Positions 10,064 to 20,449 of a DNA stretch of 64,000 nucleotides are shown here, one piece after another; position 1 is the stretch's first letter; the number at the start of each line of letters is the position of its first letter. The notes under the pieces are model-generated. The model did not search any database and was not told the origin of the DNA. It worked only from the letters and a program-made list of their open reading frames with translations. Origin of the DNA: Liolophura sinensis (Eukaryota > Mollusca > Polyplacophora > Chitonida > Chitonidae); contig NC_088303.1 of NCBI RefSeq assembly GCF_032854445.1, forward strand, positions 18,667,501 to 18,731,500, given 5' to 3'. Made by a program: the position numbers and the translations under genes.

Positions 10064-10272
10064 CAGGGTGTCCCAGAAGTCGCGCATCATCCTGATCTTC
10101 ATTTTTTCCCTGTGTTTCAGATTTAATACTGATTTTAAAGTTTTTCCTTCTTTTAGAGTTAATTATGGCTAATAAAACTAACAGTAGAAGAAGGAGATGA
10201 ATTGGTTTTTATGTTTGGAGGAGATGGGGCAACACACCGCTCTGGATGGTGCGCGATTTTTGGGACACCCTG
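10064..10272. mobile_element. Mariner-type MITE with CAGGGTGTCCC ends
   Basis: The ends are inverted repeats of about 28 bp. The left reads CAGGGTGTCCCAGAAGTCGC and the reverse of the right reads CAGGGTGTCCCAAAAATCGC, each followed by GCA(T/C)CATCC. The right end is followed by TA; the left neighbour is TT, a probable decay of TA. The inside has lost coding capacity, although near the right end the plus strand reads FGGDGATHRS, close to the DGA-x-x-H block around a mariner DDE Asp. This suggests an internally deleted autonomous copy. Confidence 0.75.
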
Positions 10273-10596
10273 TATATTCCCGTTAATGGTACATGAGTAC
10301 TTTAGACCATACAGAAAGAGACGAAACCACACCATTTAGCCCAAATAATGTTGAAAGCAGCGACAAACTCGAACACAGACGACAAGAGCTACAGACGCTA
10401 CCAAACCATCTTTCGGAACTGTCAATCAACAGTACGCGTATGACCAATCAGAATCAGTATTGTTACAAATGAATCTACCGGATGTCCAACATATTGGTTG
10501 CAAATGCTAAAACAACAGACAACACATGTATATGTGCGCCAAATAAAAGTTTAAAAATCAAGACTGCTATGATGTTGCATAATCAAGATACAAAAG
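10273..10596. other. Intergenic, nothing recognised
   Basis: No repeat or splice-bounded exon recognised between the MITE and the tandem duplication. Confidence 0.35.
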
Positions 10597-10745
10597 TGTT
10601 ATGTGCACAACTGCCGTCAGTTTTTAATTTAGCTTGCCACTGTTTACATATGCTGAGTTCAGGTGTTATGTGCACAACTGCTGTCAGCTTCTAAATTTAG
10701 CTTGCCACTGTTTACATATGCTGAGTTCAGGGCCTGCTGTCAGCC
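10597..10745. repeat. 67-bp tandem duplication plus partial third copy
   Basis: TGTTATGTGCACAACTG begins at 10597 and again at 10664, each followed by a CTTGCCACTGTTTACATATG block. A third, partial copy of the CTGTCAGC phrase follows near 10736. Confidence 0.85.
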
Positions 10746-10787
10746 TCTGCCTTAGAATGTTCCGGATACCCTCAGTTCGGGGCCTGT

Positions 10788-11320
10788 TTGTTTACAACAA
10801 GTGTTCAAGAATTTTCTATTCTAGACAATTCCACCGGTCTATGTAAGACCTATGAAAGCAGGTCAAAGGAGGAGAAAGGAGAGTTATTGACAGTTTTGGA
10901 TGCTTTCGCTGTGTGTTACTTTAGTAGGCCTTTTGTGCTGAATTTTGGTGTCTTTATAGCCTCTGGCTTTGTTATATCCTATCTCCGCCGAGCACCTGTT
11001 CAGTCTGAACTTGTATATTTAATTTGTGCTCTTGTGTACACAGTGCTTATTAGTACATGGACCCTGTTTGTGGAATTTTGTGTATATTTCGTCATACACT
11101 CAGTTATACTGTGGTTTTTCCCTCTTATGAATATTGCCTGTGTGTAATTTTTAAGCATTTTGGAATATATGCGTCCGTTTGGACTTCACACCATTGTACA
11201 TGTGAGTACTTTGTATTTGTATAGATACTGCTATCCTTGCTTGTTAAACTTAACTACTTTAGTATTTGTAAAAGTCTTGTTATCTGTTTTTGTTAAACAT
11301 AATAAATTGTTGTAAAATAA
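10788..11320 (+). other. Open frame with hydrophobic C-half and poly(A)-like signals (weak)
   Basis: A 119-codon plus-strand frame (10788-11147) whose second half is hydrophobic (for example FVISYLRRAPVQSELVYL, then further apolar runs). It is followed by AATAAA-type signals near 11302-11318. No family is recognised, codon use is not distinctive, and a frame of this length is near chance level for this window. It could be a 3' terminal exon. Confidence 0.15.
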
Positions 11321-12820
11321 AATCTGCTGGTTTTGGTTACTCTTTTGTGCGGCTAAACTGTCGTGTATTTCGAAGAAGCCATCTCTTTATCATACAGACA
11401 GTTTGGGTCGTAACAAAAGTTTGAAAAATTATCGAGATATAAATTTTAAGATATATAAGTTTTCCAAAATTGCTCACATTTAGGACATCCAACGAGCCAC
11501 CATGCTATCAAATTTAACCTATCAGATGCGAATTATATCCATAACCCTCGTGAACGTGGGATACGAGTCACCCAACGTCGTATTTCCGGGTTCTCTAACA
11601 TGGCGTATCCGATAGCCTAGTAGGAATTCCAAATTAAAAGTTGAATTCAGTTACCAAGCACATCAGAACAAAATGTCTGTGGCTGTTTAGGTTTGTTTCT
11701 ATCCCTCTTCCAAAATAACTAAGGTTATATTGTTTGTTGTCTTTTCTTTTCATCCTTAACGTCACAACTGCTTTCACCAAAAATGGAACGAAAAAGAAAC
11801 TCTGGTGAGATATTTGGGTGACCGATCCAGCCATTTTCAGCAACATGTACCCTATCATCGGCAGGAAGGTTATCAAGTTACTACACGATATGCAACATCA
11901 TGGAGCATGACGTGCCTGGCCATCACGAATCATGCATTCAATATTAAACTGTTACTCAAGATAACTCAGGCTAACGCAATGCAGCTTTACGTAATAGCGC
12001 TGCAATAATGCCCGTTTTAGAACGTTATACTATTTCCGTTCTTATGCCAAGTTTAGGTTTTCAATCCCATTATTGTCATTGTAAACATATAATAAGCAGG
12101 TAAGGTTGTCTTCATAATTATTTTATTCTCCATTTCCATCTGATTTGGTGATATAAAAAGCTGTGGTATAAATAGAGTCCTCGTAAAGCTAAAAAATAAA
12201 AATAAAACAACCTTACTGGGTTTTGATTCATTGCTTCCATGCAACGAGCTATTGTGTAACCGTCTATCATCTTGACGATCTGTTTAATTGTGTTTCATGC
12301 GTTCAAAAGAATTTTCTTTTGAGTAAAATGTTCGAAAATGAGAGAAAGAGAAACTGTTCCTCCTTTTATCCGATCACATTTTTTTCCTTCCATCAACCAC
12401 GAGCTATGTCTTCTTCATTCTGTCGAAGAGAACGCCTGTTCCCTGTGAAATACAGTAAAGAAATAAGTGCCTTACAGGAATGTGGGCTTGCCCTGTGGAA
12501 TGCAAGACGGGGACAGAATTCCTATATCCACCGGACTCAATACTCGGCATAAGCTTTGAAATATTTATACCTTGGTGGTAGACAGATGCGGACTATTTTT
12601 ACGCTCTGTTCATCTGTTTTTTTTTACGTCTAGTTTACTTTTTATACGTACATGTATATGAGACAGGAAATACATTGCTCTGTTATCGATCCATATCAAT
12701 TCATGCGCACAGCTCTGATATGCAACCTCCAAGTAAGTTGACTGTCCGAAGGAAACTAAGTCGTACCATGTAAATTCAGTTCTGCCGTACAGATCGTTGG
12801 GAATTACGCATACTTTATCA
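11321..12820. other. Intergenic, nothing recognised
   Basis: Short frames on both strands, the longest at 12223-12552 (109 codons, no recognised motif). No repeats or RNA genes identified. Confidence 0.35.
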
Positions 12821-12983
12821 TATATTTATTTATTGATTTATTTATTTGATTGGTGTTTTATGCCGTAATCTAGAATATTTCACTTATACGACGGCGGCCA
12901 GCATTAGGTTGGGAAGAAACCAGGCGGCGCCCGGGGAAAACCCACGACCATCCGCAGGTTACTAGCAGACCTTCTCATGTACC
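12821..12983 (-). mobile_element. SINE family B, 5'-truncated
   Basis: Reverse orientation: a TTTATTTATTTGATTGGTG tail, then TTATGCCGTAATCTAGAATA, ACTTATACGACGGCGGCCAG and a GCCCGGGGAAAACCCACGAC block. It lacks the tRNA-related head present at 23130-23226. Confidence 0.88.
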
Positions 12984-13914
12984 TTTATAATATATTATGG
13001 ATAGAAAGAAGATCGTATTTGATTTTCCAGACTTACAATTCGCTTTCCATTTATCATATTGTTTACATGCAATGAACGAGCGAACATTACATTGTGGGAA
13101 TCTTTGCTCTCCCTCATTTGAATGTTATCTCATCGGATGGACAGTTTCGTCCAGTGACGGATTTCCCTATAAAATTTTTGACTGGCATTATTTGGAAAGT
13201 ATGAGCCCAGGACGTTTAGTTAGGAGACAAACGCAACTCATTTTTCATTTAGCTGAACCGACTAAACATTCTGAATTTCTTTTGGAGGTATGTCATTTTA
13301 AAAATTTGTAGCGAGACTTTCCGTGAATACATAGACATCAAGCATATCCTGAAAAGACACGTCCCTGAAAAGGCTCTGAGCCAATATATCATACATAACA
13401 TGATTTGCCTTCAACTGCACTGGACTACCTGACTGCCGCCTAGTGCCTCTAAATGATATAGTAAGAGAGTATGATAGTAATTCAGGCATCTAATGGGGCA
13501 AAATATTATGAAACATTGTTTACACGACACGGCAGCAAACATCAAAGAACACATATTCGACGAAAACATTGGCTTTGTCGATTGACTGTGATCGGTGGTT
13601 TACCCCGAACACTTCCGTTACCTCTACCCTTAAAGTCTAAGTCGGGAAACTTATAGTGGGTAGTTCGCAAAACAAAAGTAAAACGAATAAATCTGATGAT
13701 GTCACCTATAACTCAAACCTGTCTTTACTATTCAAAGGAAGAGTAAATGTAACTATTTCAAAAGAAGAGTAAAAGATACAACGTAAGGTTGAGTGATACG
13801 AGCAGCCATATGCAGCATGACTATGGAATCTTAAGATTTATTTAGTAACTCATTTTACTGCCGTTTAACGCCGTAAGAAAAACTCTTTAGCTTAAATATC
13901 TATTCACGGGGCGT
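12984..13914. other. Intergenic, nothing firm
   Basis: Contains a 104-codon plus-strand frame (12997-13311) with a GAG/GTATGT donor-like site near 13286, but no recognised domain. Confidence 0.3.
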
Positions 13915-14010
13915 TGGACAAATGGTTAAGGCGAAATGTGCCAGAGAGCTCACTTCAATCTCCAGGACGCACAAGGTTCGGAATCGGCTTTGTACATCTC
14001 CCCTCCCTGA
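13915..14010 (+). mobile_element. tRNA-like SINE head (degenerate)
   Basis: An A-box-like GACAAATGGTTAAGGCG is followed about 50 nt later by a B-box-like AGGTTCGGAATCGG. The order and spacing fit a tRNA-derived head; the downstream body is not one of the two families described here. Confidence 0.35.
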
Positions 14011-14136
14011 CTATTCGGGCGGTTGGGGCTACAATAAGCGGTCGACGACACTCTTGTGGCTGTTAGTAGAGTCTTACGCTCGATAAGCATCACTTGTCTT
14101 CCAGCCGAATGGCGTGCATATCTGTACGTCATATGG

Positions 14137-14273
14137 GAGTGAGTGAGTGCTTGTGGTTAAACGCCGTATTTAACAATTTTTCAGTCACATGTTATGTGCC
14201 TCCTTGTTGCAGGACGGATTTCCACCGCTCTTTTATCTAGTGCTGCTTCACTGAGACGACGTACTCAGTGAAA
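14137..14273 (-). mobile_element. SINE family A, 5'-truncated
   Basis: GAGTGAGTGAGTGCTTGTGG, then AAACGCCGTATTTAACAATT, then CAGGACGGATTTCCACCGCT: the reverse complement of the family-A 3' half. It ends near the CTCAGTG phrase that lies mid-element in full copies. Confidence 0.88.
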
Positions 14274-14351
14274 GAAAGATATATTTTGAGGTTGAAATTG
14301 GCAACTTTACTAAGGCAAGTAAGAAAAATCAATGCGCGAATGCAATTTACG

Positions 14352-14690
14352 CTATGCCTGCACAAAGACTGAAGGACCAATAACTTGCATTAAGTTATCA
14401 TTCAAGATAATTACAAGCAGGCGATTTTTGGCCATATTTGCAAGAAACATCCAAGTTCGTCTATCCTGATGAATTACCGCAAAATTGTCCGCCTCTTCTA
14501 AAACGACGGTCATAGTACTCGAACCAGTAAAGATAATATTCTCACGCACTTGATATCGATCGTGTAATATGGACGATCTATGCAGTATTTTGATAAAGCG
14601 GGGTTTTAGCAAACGGTATCGCGCCAGCCGTTTCGAGGTTATCGACCGTACTGTTCTAAACCAATGCGGAAAGTCAGTATAGTGGAGAGT
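14352..14690 (-). other. Long open frame without a start codon (weak)
   Basis: The minus strand is open for about 150 codons from roughly 14804 to 14352. It includes the stretches DNFAVIHQDRRTWMFLANM and RLLVIILNDNLMQVIG, but its first ATG is about two thirds of the way in. No family is recognised. The upstream part overlaps the GC-rich patch at 14690-14800, where stop codons are rare. Confidence 0.15.
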
Positions 14691-14800
14691 AGTGTCATCA
14701 GCAGCAGCCGGCGCGCTGGACCCGAGCCAGCTCCTACAACCAGCGCGTCGATTGGTAATGGGGGCGGCTTTGGCAGGGCAGAGCCCGACATAAAACAGTT
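14690..14800 (+). promoter_or_regulatory. GC-box and CpG-rich patch upstream of the signal-peptide gene
   Basis: A locally GC- and CpG-rich stretch in AT-rich surroundings. It holds an inverted CCAAT (ATTGG, 14751), a GC box (GGGGGCGGC, 14760) and a TATA-like ATAAAA (14791), in the order expected of a plus-strand promoter about 0.4 kb before the first coding exon at 15191. Promoter function is inference. Confidence 0.3.
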
Positions 14801-15190
14801 TCTACTTGTGCTTGTCCAATACAGACTCACATCAACGAGGATGGTCTATATGGTCTGGCTTAGTTATCCTCCCTTGGCGAACTTGTGAAGCTCGTGAAGC
14901 AATCGATGTGAAATTGGGTGCTTTCAGCCCTGATTAATTTGATGGTAACTGACTGACTGTCCGCAACGACGAGGGCTCTTACCTTTGGACAGGCAATTTA
15001 CTCTGTCCCGCTCTTTGAACCCTGATGCTCAAAATGTGACAAAAAAGAAGAATGCAGTGGCGTCATTGAATTCGTTGATTTTTTGTATGTCAGAGCAGAA
15101 GAGTGCATGTCGTCAGACGCGAAGGACTCTCTCGTGTAATGTGTACTGACTGTGCTATGTATCTTCGTGACACGCCAGGCTAGACTTGTG

Positions 15191-15260
15191 ATGGATATAC
15201 TCTGGCCAGTTCTCTGGTTTTTACTGATAAACTCTGCGAGGAGTAAACGGTCGGAGACAG
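15191..15260 (+). CDS. First coding exon of a secreted or membrane protein (signal peptide)
   Basis: The ATG at 15191 is the first after an in-frame TAA near 15140. It opens 23 codons plus 1 nt ending in an ideal donor (GAGACAG/GTAAGT). The peptide MDILWPVLWFLLINSARSKR has a short N-region, a hydrophobic core and a small-residue cleavage zone (Asn-Ser-Ala-Arg-Ser), a standard signal peptide. A phase-1 intron directly after the signal peptide is typical of genes for extracellular modular proteins. The following exon needs a phase-1 acceptor and was not identified in this window. What the mature protein is remains unknown. Confidence 0.7.
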
Positions 15261-15689
15261 GTAAGTTCCAATTTCATCTGGCAAATCTTACTCTCTTATT
15301 TAAAGTCTTTTAATCTGTCGCTCTATTGTATTGAATGTGAAATCAATGATATTCGGCCATTTTTCACTGAATCTTTTTAGTTCATTGTTCTTGGCAACCG
15401 GAGACCTACTGTTTTGACACAAGTGTGGAGAGACCAGCGAGTACTGAATTGCACTTTTTGTTCGAATACATCACCAGTTTTGTACAGATGCATAAAAATT
15501 CTCGTTCGGAAAAGTGAAAACCATTTATCTAAGTAATAAACGAACCGCCTCGGCATAGACTATTTAAGCATTGATGTATTTGAGTCTGTCATAACATCTG
15601 CATTTTTGCTTTGTTTTTGATGCCTTATCTGCTTACATCAGCAATGTGAATAAAACATTTCAGTAATTACCACATTGTGCTTGAAAGAA
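15261..15689 (+). other. Start of intron 1 of the signal-peptide gene
   Basis: Begins GTAAGT. AT-rich, no exon or repeat recognised before the duplicated segment at 15690. Confidence 0.55.
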
Positions 15690-15850
15690 AACCATCACGC
15701 AAATTATCCAAACTGACCAAGAATTAGAATCAAATTAGCTATTTTTGTTGAACATCAGAGCAAAAATACAACTGAACAGCCATTAACTTCGATCAATATT
15801 TCATTTTCATTTTACTTTTTAACATACTGGAATTTTTAAACAAATATCTC
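15690..15850. repeat. Segmental duplicate X, copy 1, left part
   Basis: Shares TTAGAATCAAATTAGCTA and TTTTCATTTTACTTTTTAAC-type blocks, in the same order, with 19660-19810. Homology stops at about 15850 and resumes at about 18340, so this copy is split by roughly 2.5 kb of other DNA. Confidence 0.75.
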
Positions 15851-16422
15851 CAATTATATTAAAGTTCCACCATGATAATTTTTGAGTTTGCAATTGCATC
15901 TTTATATTTGCAGCACTCAAAATGCAGTTTTCGGCCAAATGTTACTTGAAGTGTTTCTTTTTACAATTATATCCCAGTGGCAATGTCGTGTCAACGTACG
16001 GTTACAGTACAATGTAACTTTCAGACCAACTGGTGTATCGGACTAACTGATGTATCGAGTTGACATACTACCACATCTATACTACCATAAGTTATGTCCA
16101 ACTTCAGGTTGTCCTAAAAACTGTGCACCTTCTTCTTGAAAAGAAATCTGTGAAAAATTTTGTCTTCCTAGAATCTAATCGTGGCTTTGATCTTGGTCAA
16201 TTTGACGCCAGTGCGTTATGAAAGCCCAGAGCAATATACACGTAGAACGATTCTTGCCGTCGGTCTATATATGAGCGAAAACTTGAGGTGATCGAACAAA
16301 GACAAGGGGAGAAGCAGTATATAAACCTTTCGTTTATTTGGTCTGGATAACTCTTCGGACTTTCATGTACTTCCCGTCAACAGGGAGTATTGTGTGATGT
16401 TGTCGATCCACAGAGGAGTATT

Positions 16423-16462
16423 GTATTGTATTGTATTATATTGTACTGTATTGCATTGTATT
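16423..16462. repeat. TATTG pentanucleotide repeat, LINE 3' tail
   Basis: About eight slightly degenerate TATTG units, located exactly where the 3' end of the minus-strand LINE is expected. Confidence 0.8.
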
Positions 16463-17105
16463 TATTCATCAAAAGTATAATTAGAAAACATGTTTACAGA
16501 AAAGAAAGCATGACGGGAATAAATTCACAAAGGGCTTGATCTATCCCGAGGAAGTACAAGTATAAAAGATGGCGCTGGTTGTAAGAGAGTAAACGTTTTA
16601 CATATTTAAGAAAAACACAAAGCAGTTTCACGTGCCAAAAGAAATGCTGTGATTCAGGGCTATGAGACATTTAAATGTTTGAAAATAAGTCAGAATTGTT
16701 CATCAAGTCATCTTTTATTTTGGACTTGAGTCAATAGATTTGAGAGAAATAGGTAGCCCGTTGCATTCCCCGGGGATCATATTTCGAGTTGATTAGAGAA
16801 GCGAGTTGGAAGACTGGAGGGGTCTAAATAGGTTAAGACCCTGTGTTCTGGTTGGATAATTGTGTATATCTGAGTGTATTCGAAATATGTTACGGCGGCT
16901 GAAGAGGATACTAGTCCAAAGACCAGGTTTTGTTAATGTTTAATGATATCCTGTCCAGTCAAGAGTCTTTTCGAGTTCAGCAGACATGGTAGTGACTGCT
17001 TCGTTTATATTTCTGGATGAGATACACACTCTTGTGTCGTCGGCGAATAATACATATTTCAACACAGTGGTGACATTAGTTATGTCGTTGATATAGCAAA
17101 GTATT
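16423..17105 (-). mobile_element. 5'-truncated non-LTR retrotransposon (LINE) with pentamer tail
   Basis: Reading the minus strand from 17105, a reverse transcriptase fragment includes CYINDIT, then VLFADDTRVCISSRNINEA, then ELEKTLDW and a stop. YINDI...FADD is the RT palm motif (the FADD form of YADD) of Jockey/CR1/RTE-like LINEs. After an internal deletion comes HSDIHNYPTRTQGLNLF, the H-x-Y-x-TR segment near the C-terminus of such ORF2 proteins, then LPISLKSIDSSPK. The element ends in a TATTG/TACAA-type pentanucleotide tail at 16423-16462, as many LINEs do. Frame breaks make it dead. Confidence 0.8.
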
Positions 17106-17106
17106 A

Positions 17107-17850
17107 TGTATTAATTAAGTAAACATATTTCATCACATCGTAACCACAAGTAAATATGTATCAACTAAGCAAACATCTTTCATCACATTGTAACCACAAG
17201 TAAATATGTATCAGTTAAGTAAACATCTTTCAGCACATCGTAACCACAAGTAAATATGTATCAATTAAATAAACATATTTTATCACATCGTAACCACAAG
17301 TAAATATGTATCAATTAAGTAAACATATTTCCATCGCATCCTAACCCCAAGTAAATATCTATCATCATATTAACCACAATAGGTAAACATATTTCATCAA
17401 ATCGTAACCACAAGTAAATATCTATCATCATAGTAACCACAATAGGTAAACATATTTCATCAATAAGTAAACATATTTCATCAAATCGTAACCACAAATA
17501 AATATCTATCATCATAGTAACCACTGTTAAGAAGACAATCACATTATAACCACAAGTAAATATCTACCATCACATTAATCAGAAATAAATATCGTTCATC
17601 ACATTATAACCACAAGTAAACATTTAGCGTCAAATTAACCACAAATAAACACCTAGCATCTCATTAACCACAAGTAAACATATAGATAGCGTCATTTTAC
17701 GAAAAGTAAACATCTAACATCACATTATAACCACAAGTAAACATCTATCGTCATATTAACCACAAGTAAACATCTGGCATCGCATTAACCACAAATAAAC
17801 ATATATAGCATCAAATTAACCATCTATAACATCACAACATCTATGGCAAC
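17107..17850. repeat. 50-bp satellite grading into about 26-30-bp half units
   Basis: AAACAT(A/C)TTTCATCACATC...TAACCACAAGTAAATATGTA recurs with exact 50-bp spacing (AAACAT at 17121, 17171, 17221, 17271, 17321). It then degenerates into shorter units built on ATCACATTAACCACAAGTAAACATCT. It begins at the 5' truncation point of the LINE. The minus-strand frame at 17315-17542 is a repeat artefact. Confidence 0.9.
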
Positions 17851-18319
17851 ACAAAAAGCACACGTTACGTCACACTATCGGCAATAGTAAATGTAACGTC
17901 AACTAAAAATGCATCATTACATTAACGGTAAGTAAATATTAAAACAGTTAATACCCGTTCCTGATATTTCACTGACCATAAGTTGTGTATGTTTGCTGAC
18001 CATCCCATGCATCGGAAAGAAAAAAAGTGGTCAGTGCAGTATTGGTCGTGGAATGTCAAGGGTCTGACTTGGTGGTACAGAACAGAGCTGTTCAATTTGG
18101 GATTAAGACATTCTATCTTAAGATATTCTATCTTAATCCGAACTTCAATACATGGGTTTGTAATATAATCTGGGAACAGAAAGCCAAACAGGACTCCAAC
18201 TTTACTTCTTTCGTGCTTGTGTCCACATCAGATGTTCACAGGAAGCACCAGTCCACATCAGGTATATTACATTAGTCAAATCGGTCCTACTTATCCCGCA
18301 CACCCTATGTTAGATATTT
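17851..18319. other. Rest of the inserted block
   Basis: Includes a 14-bp ATTCTATCTTAAG doublet near 18111-18138 and overlapping short open frames at 17983-18275 (for example DLVVQNRAVQFGIK). No family recognised. Confidence 0.3.
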
Positions 18320-18800
18320 CCTTATATTGTTGTGGTATTCAAATGTGGATGAATTTGACAAATATATCAGGTTACTTTTAAACATCCATTTATTAAGTTA
18401 TATGTGTGAGCACTCAGAGCGGATTGATGGATATTTTTGCAAATGTGCAGCCCAGAGCCATAATTGTAGACACCTGCAGTGTTCTCCACTATAACCAATC
18501 TTGCCTTAAATTTTGACTTTGAAAAGCCATTTTTACATGTGTGGTTTCACTCTTCCATATGCACTATCCACAAATCGATTCAGTCCTTCGATCCAAGCTA
18601 GCGGGCGGTATTTTACCTGGACGATAATCAGGGGTATGGTGTGATTGCGGGGATGCTCATGTAGGTGTTACAATGCATTAATCCACCAATCTCACTTTCC
18701 CGTCACACCACTTTCTTAACCTAGCTCTAACAAACAAAAATTGCCTGTAAATACGGCGTTAATGGGCCACATAACTGTGAATGACACCAATATGTCAACG
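18320..18800. repeat. Segmental duplicate X, copy 1, right part
   Basis: Matches 19815-20300 in order: GATGAATTTGA(C/T)AA, TTGATGGATATTT/ATGATGGATATTT, CAGCCC(A/G)G(A/G)GCCAT, AAATCGATTCAGTC, GGTATTTTACCTGG, GATAATCAG(G/C)GGTATG, ACTGTGAATGAC(A/G)CCA. Single-base changes and small gaps indicate an old duplication. Confidence 0.85.
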
Positions 18801-19094
18801 TCAATCATCTTCGATGCTGAAAAACTTGTTTTCACTTTTTGCATCTATTAAACACCTCTCATGTTGAAAAATATGGAATATGTATCTTTAATTTAGCCCC
18901 TTGTGACTAAATCTTTTCAATCTTCTCCCCAGGGGCCCACGATCATCGTTTTGGTATGACGTCAAGGTAAAGAAATCCACGCGAATGCAGCTGCACTGTG
19001 TCATCGAAAACATGGCCAGTTTCTCACAAACATGTAAAAACAATATCTTTCGGAAATGGCAAACCATTTTTCGAACTGCCTTCTAAGAGAAAAC

Positions 19095-19476
19095 CGGCAC
19101 TGATAGCACAGTTGGTAGAGCGTACGATTCGGGAGAGGTAGATCCAGGGTCAATCCTGGGTCGGGTCTCACCTAAGACTTAAAAAGAGGAAGTTATAGCT
19201 TCCTCGCTTGGCGTTCAGCATTAAGGGATAGTACAACGACTGGTTGACCGTCTTTACATCAGCATAATTATTCAGGCGGGGCAGCGTACTTGCCTTCGGT
19301 AAATCCTCTCAGTGAAGAAGCAGTGGATAATAGAGCGGTGAAAATCCGTCCTGCAACAAGGAGGCACATTACACGTACACTCTATGGTCTCCTTTCGTCG
19401 TCATACGACTAAAAAATTGTTAAGTACGACATTAAACCACAAGCACTCACTCACTTGCTCACTCACTCATTCACTC
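19095..19476 (+). mobile_element. SINE family A, full length
   Basis: The tRNA-derived head has an A box TAGCACAGTTGG and a B box GGGTCAATCCT. The body follows in the order CCTAAGACTTAAAAAGAGGA, CTTCCTCGCTTGGCGTTCAG, CAACGACTGGTTGACC, TGCCTTCGGTAAATCC, AATAGAGCGGTGAAAATCCG and ACAAGGAGGCACATTACACG. It ends in the TACGACATTAAACCACAAGC block and a CACTCACTC tail. This is the best reference copy in the window. Pol III transcription and LINE-driven copying are known for such elements. Confidence 0.92.
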
Positions 19477-19649
19477 GAAGAGAAAAAGCGCATTCATATA
19501 TGAATTATTTACGCTCTGATATATAGGAGTTTGTACTGACACCCGTTTCTTTTTGAAACCTACATAATTTAAATCAGCAGTATAAACAAAAAAAGGGAGA
19601 AATTACATAACTGTGTTTAAAAGAAACAATTGTGCAATTCATAATTAAT

Positions 19650-20300
19650 TAGTTAACAATTTAGAATCAAATTAGCTAGAGTAGTTAAGCATATATTGGT
19701 CGAGACAATCCGTCAAACAGAGCTGTTTAAACGAATAAGCTGTGCAATTATCTTTGGCCAATATTCCATTTTCACTTTACTTTTTAACAAGTTTGAATTT
19801 TGAATTAAATATAACCGCAGATGAATTTGATAACTATGTTAGATTGCTCTTAAATGTTCCTTTTATGAAGATTTAGAATGATGGATATTTCCGCAAACAC
19901 ACAGCCCGGGGCCATGGTTGTAAATAACTGTTGGCTAGTATAAACGATATCCCAATAGCTATAAATTTGACAAGGCCATTTTCACAGCTATGGCTTGTTT
20001 CATCAGCCATGCAGAAATCGATTCAGTCATCGATATTTGTCTATCACTCTCAGCCAGCCGACGGTATTTTACCTGGCAGATAATCAGCGGTATGATATCA
20101 TCACGGGACCGTTCATCTAAGCGTTATAATTCATACCCCTGCTCTTCATTGATTAAACTCTCCATCTCACTTTTCCCGCAGTCTAATTTCTCAACCCAGC
20201 AATAGAGCTGTAACAAACCAAAATGCCGGTACAGGCTGTGTTCTTTGTCCGCATAAAAGACTGTGAATGACGCCACTCTGTTGACGACATGTCAACGGTT
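19650..20300. repeat. Segmental duplicate X, copy 2, uninterrupted
   Basis: Continuous counterpart of 15690-15850 plus 18320-18800; see those entries for the shared blocks. Because it is continuous, it shows that the 2.5-kb block in copy 1 is an insertion or later expansion. Confidence 0.82.
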
Positions 20301-20449
20301 GAATAAAAGTACAAACACTAACGTGGACAATACTTTGTACCTCCAAGGAGATAGATCTGATTATTCGTCAATACAATGTAATCATCAAGAGCTTATTGAA
20401 CATATCGTTTATCTTTGATGTTATGAAGACTTTTCGTTTCCCAGTTCGC

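Noticed and set aside
14639-14888. Overlapping plus and minus frames, one reading VVGAGSGPARR like a nucleotide-binding start
   Set aside because: The GC-rich patch opens several frames at once. The glycine motif lacks the surrounding fold pattern and the frame stops after about 50 residues.
17315-17542. Minus-strand frame with repeated MMIDIYLWLRFDEICL
   Set aside because: Translation of the AT-rich satellite.
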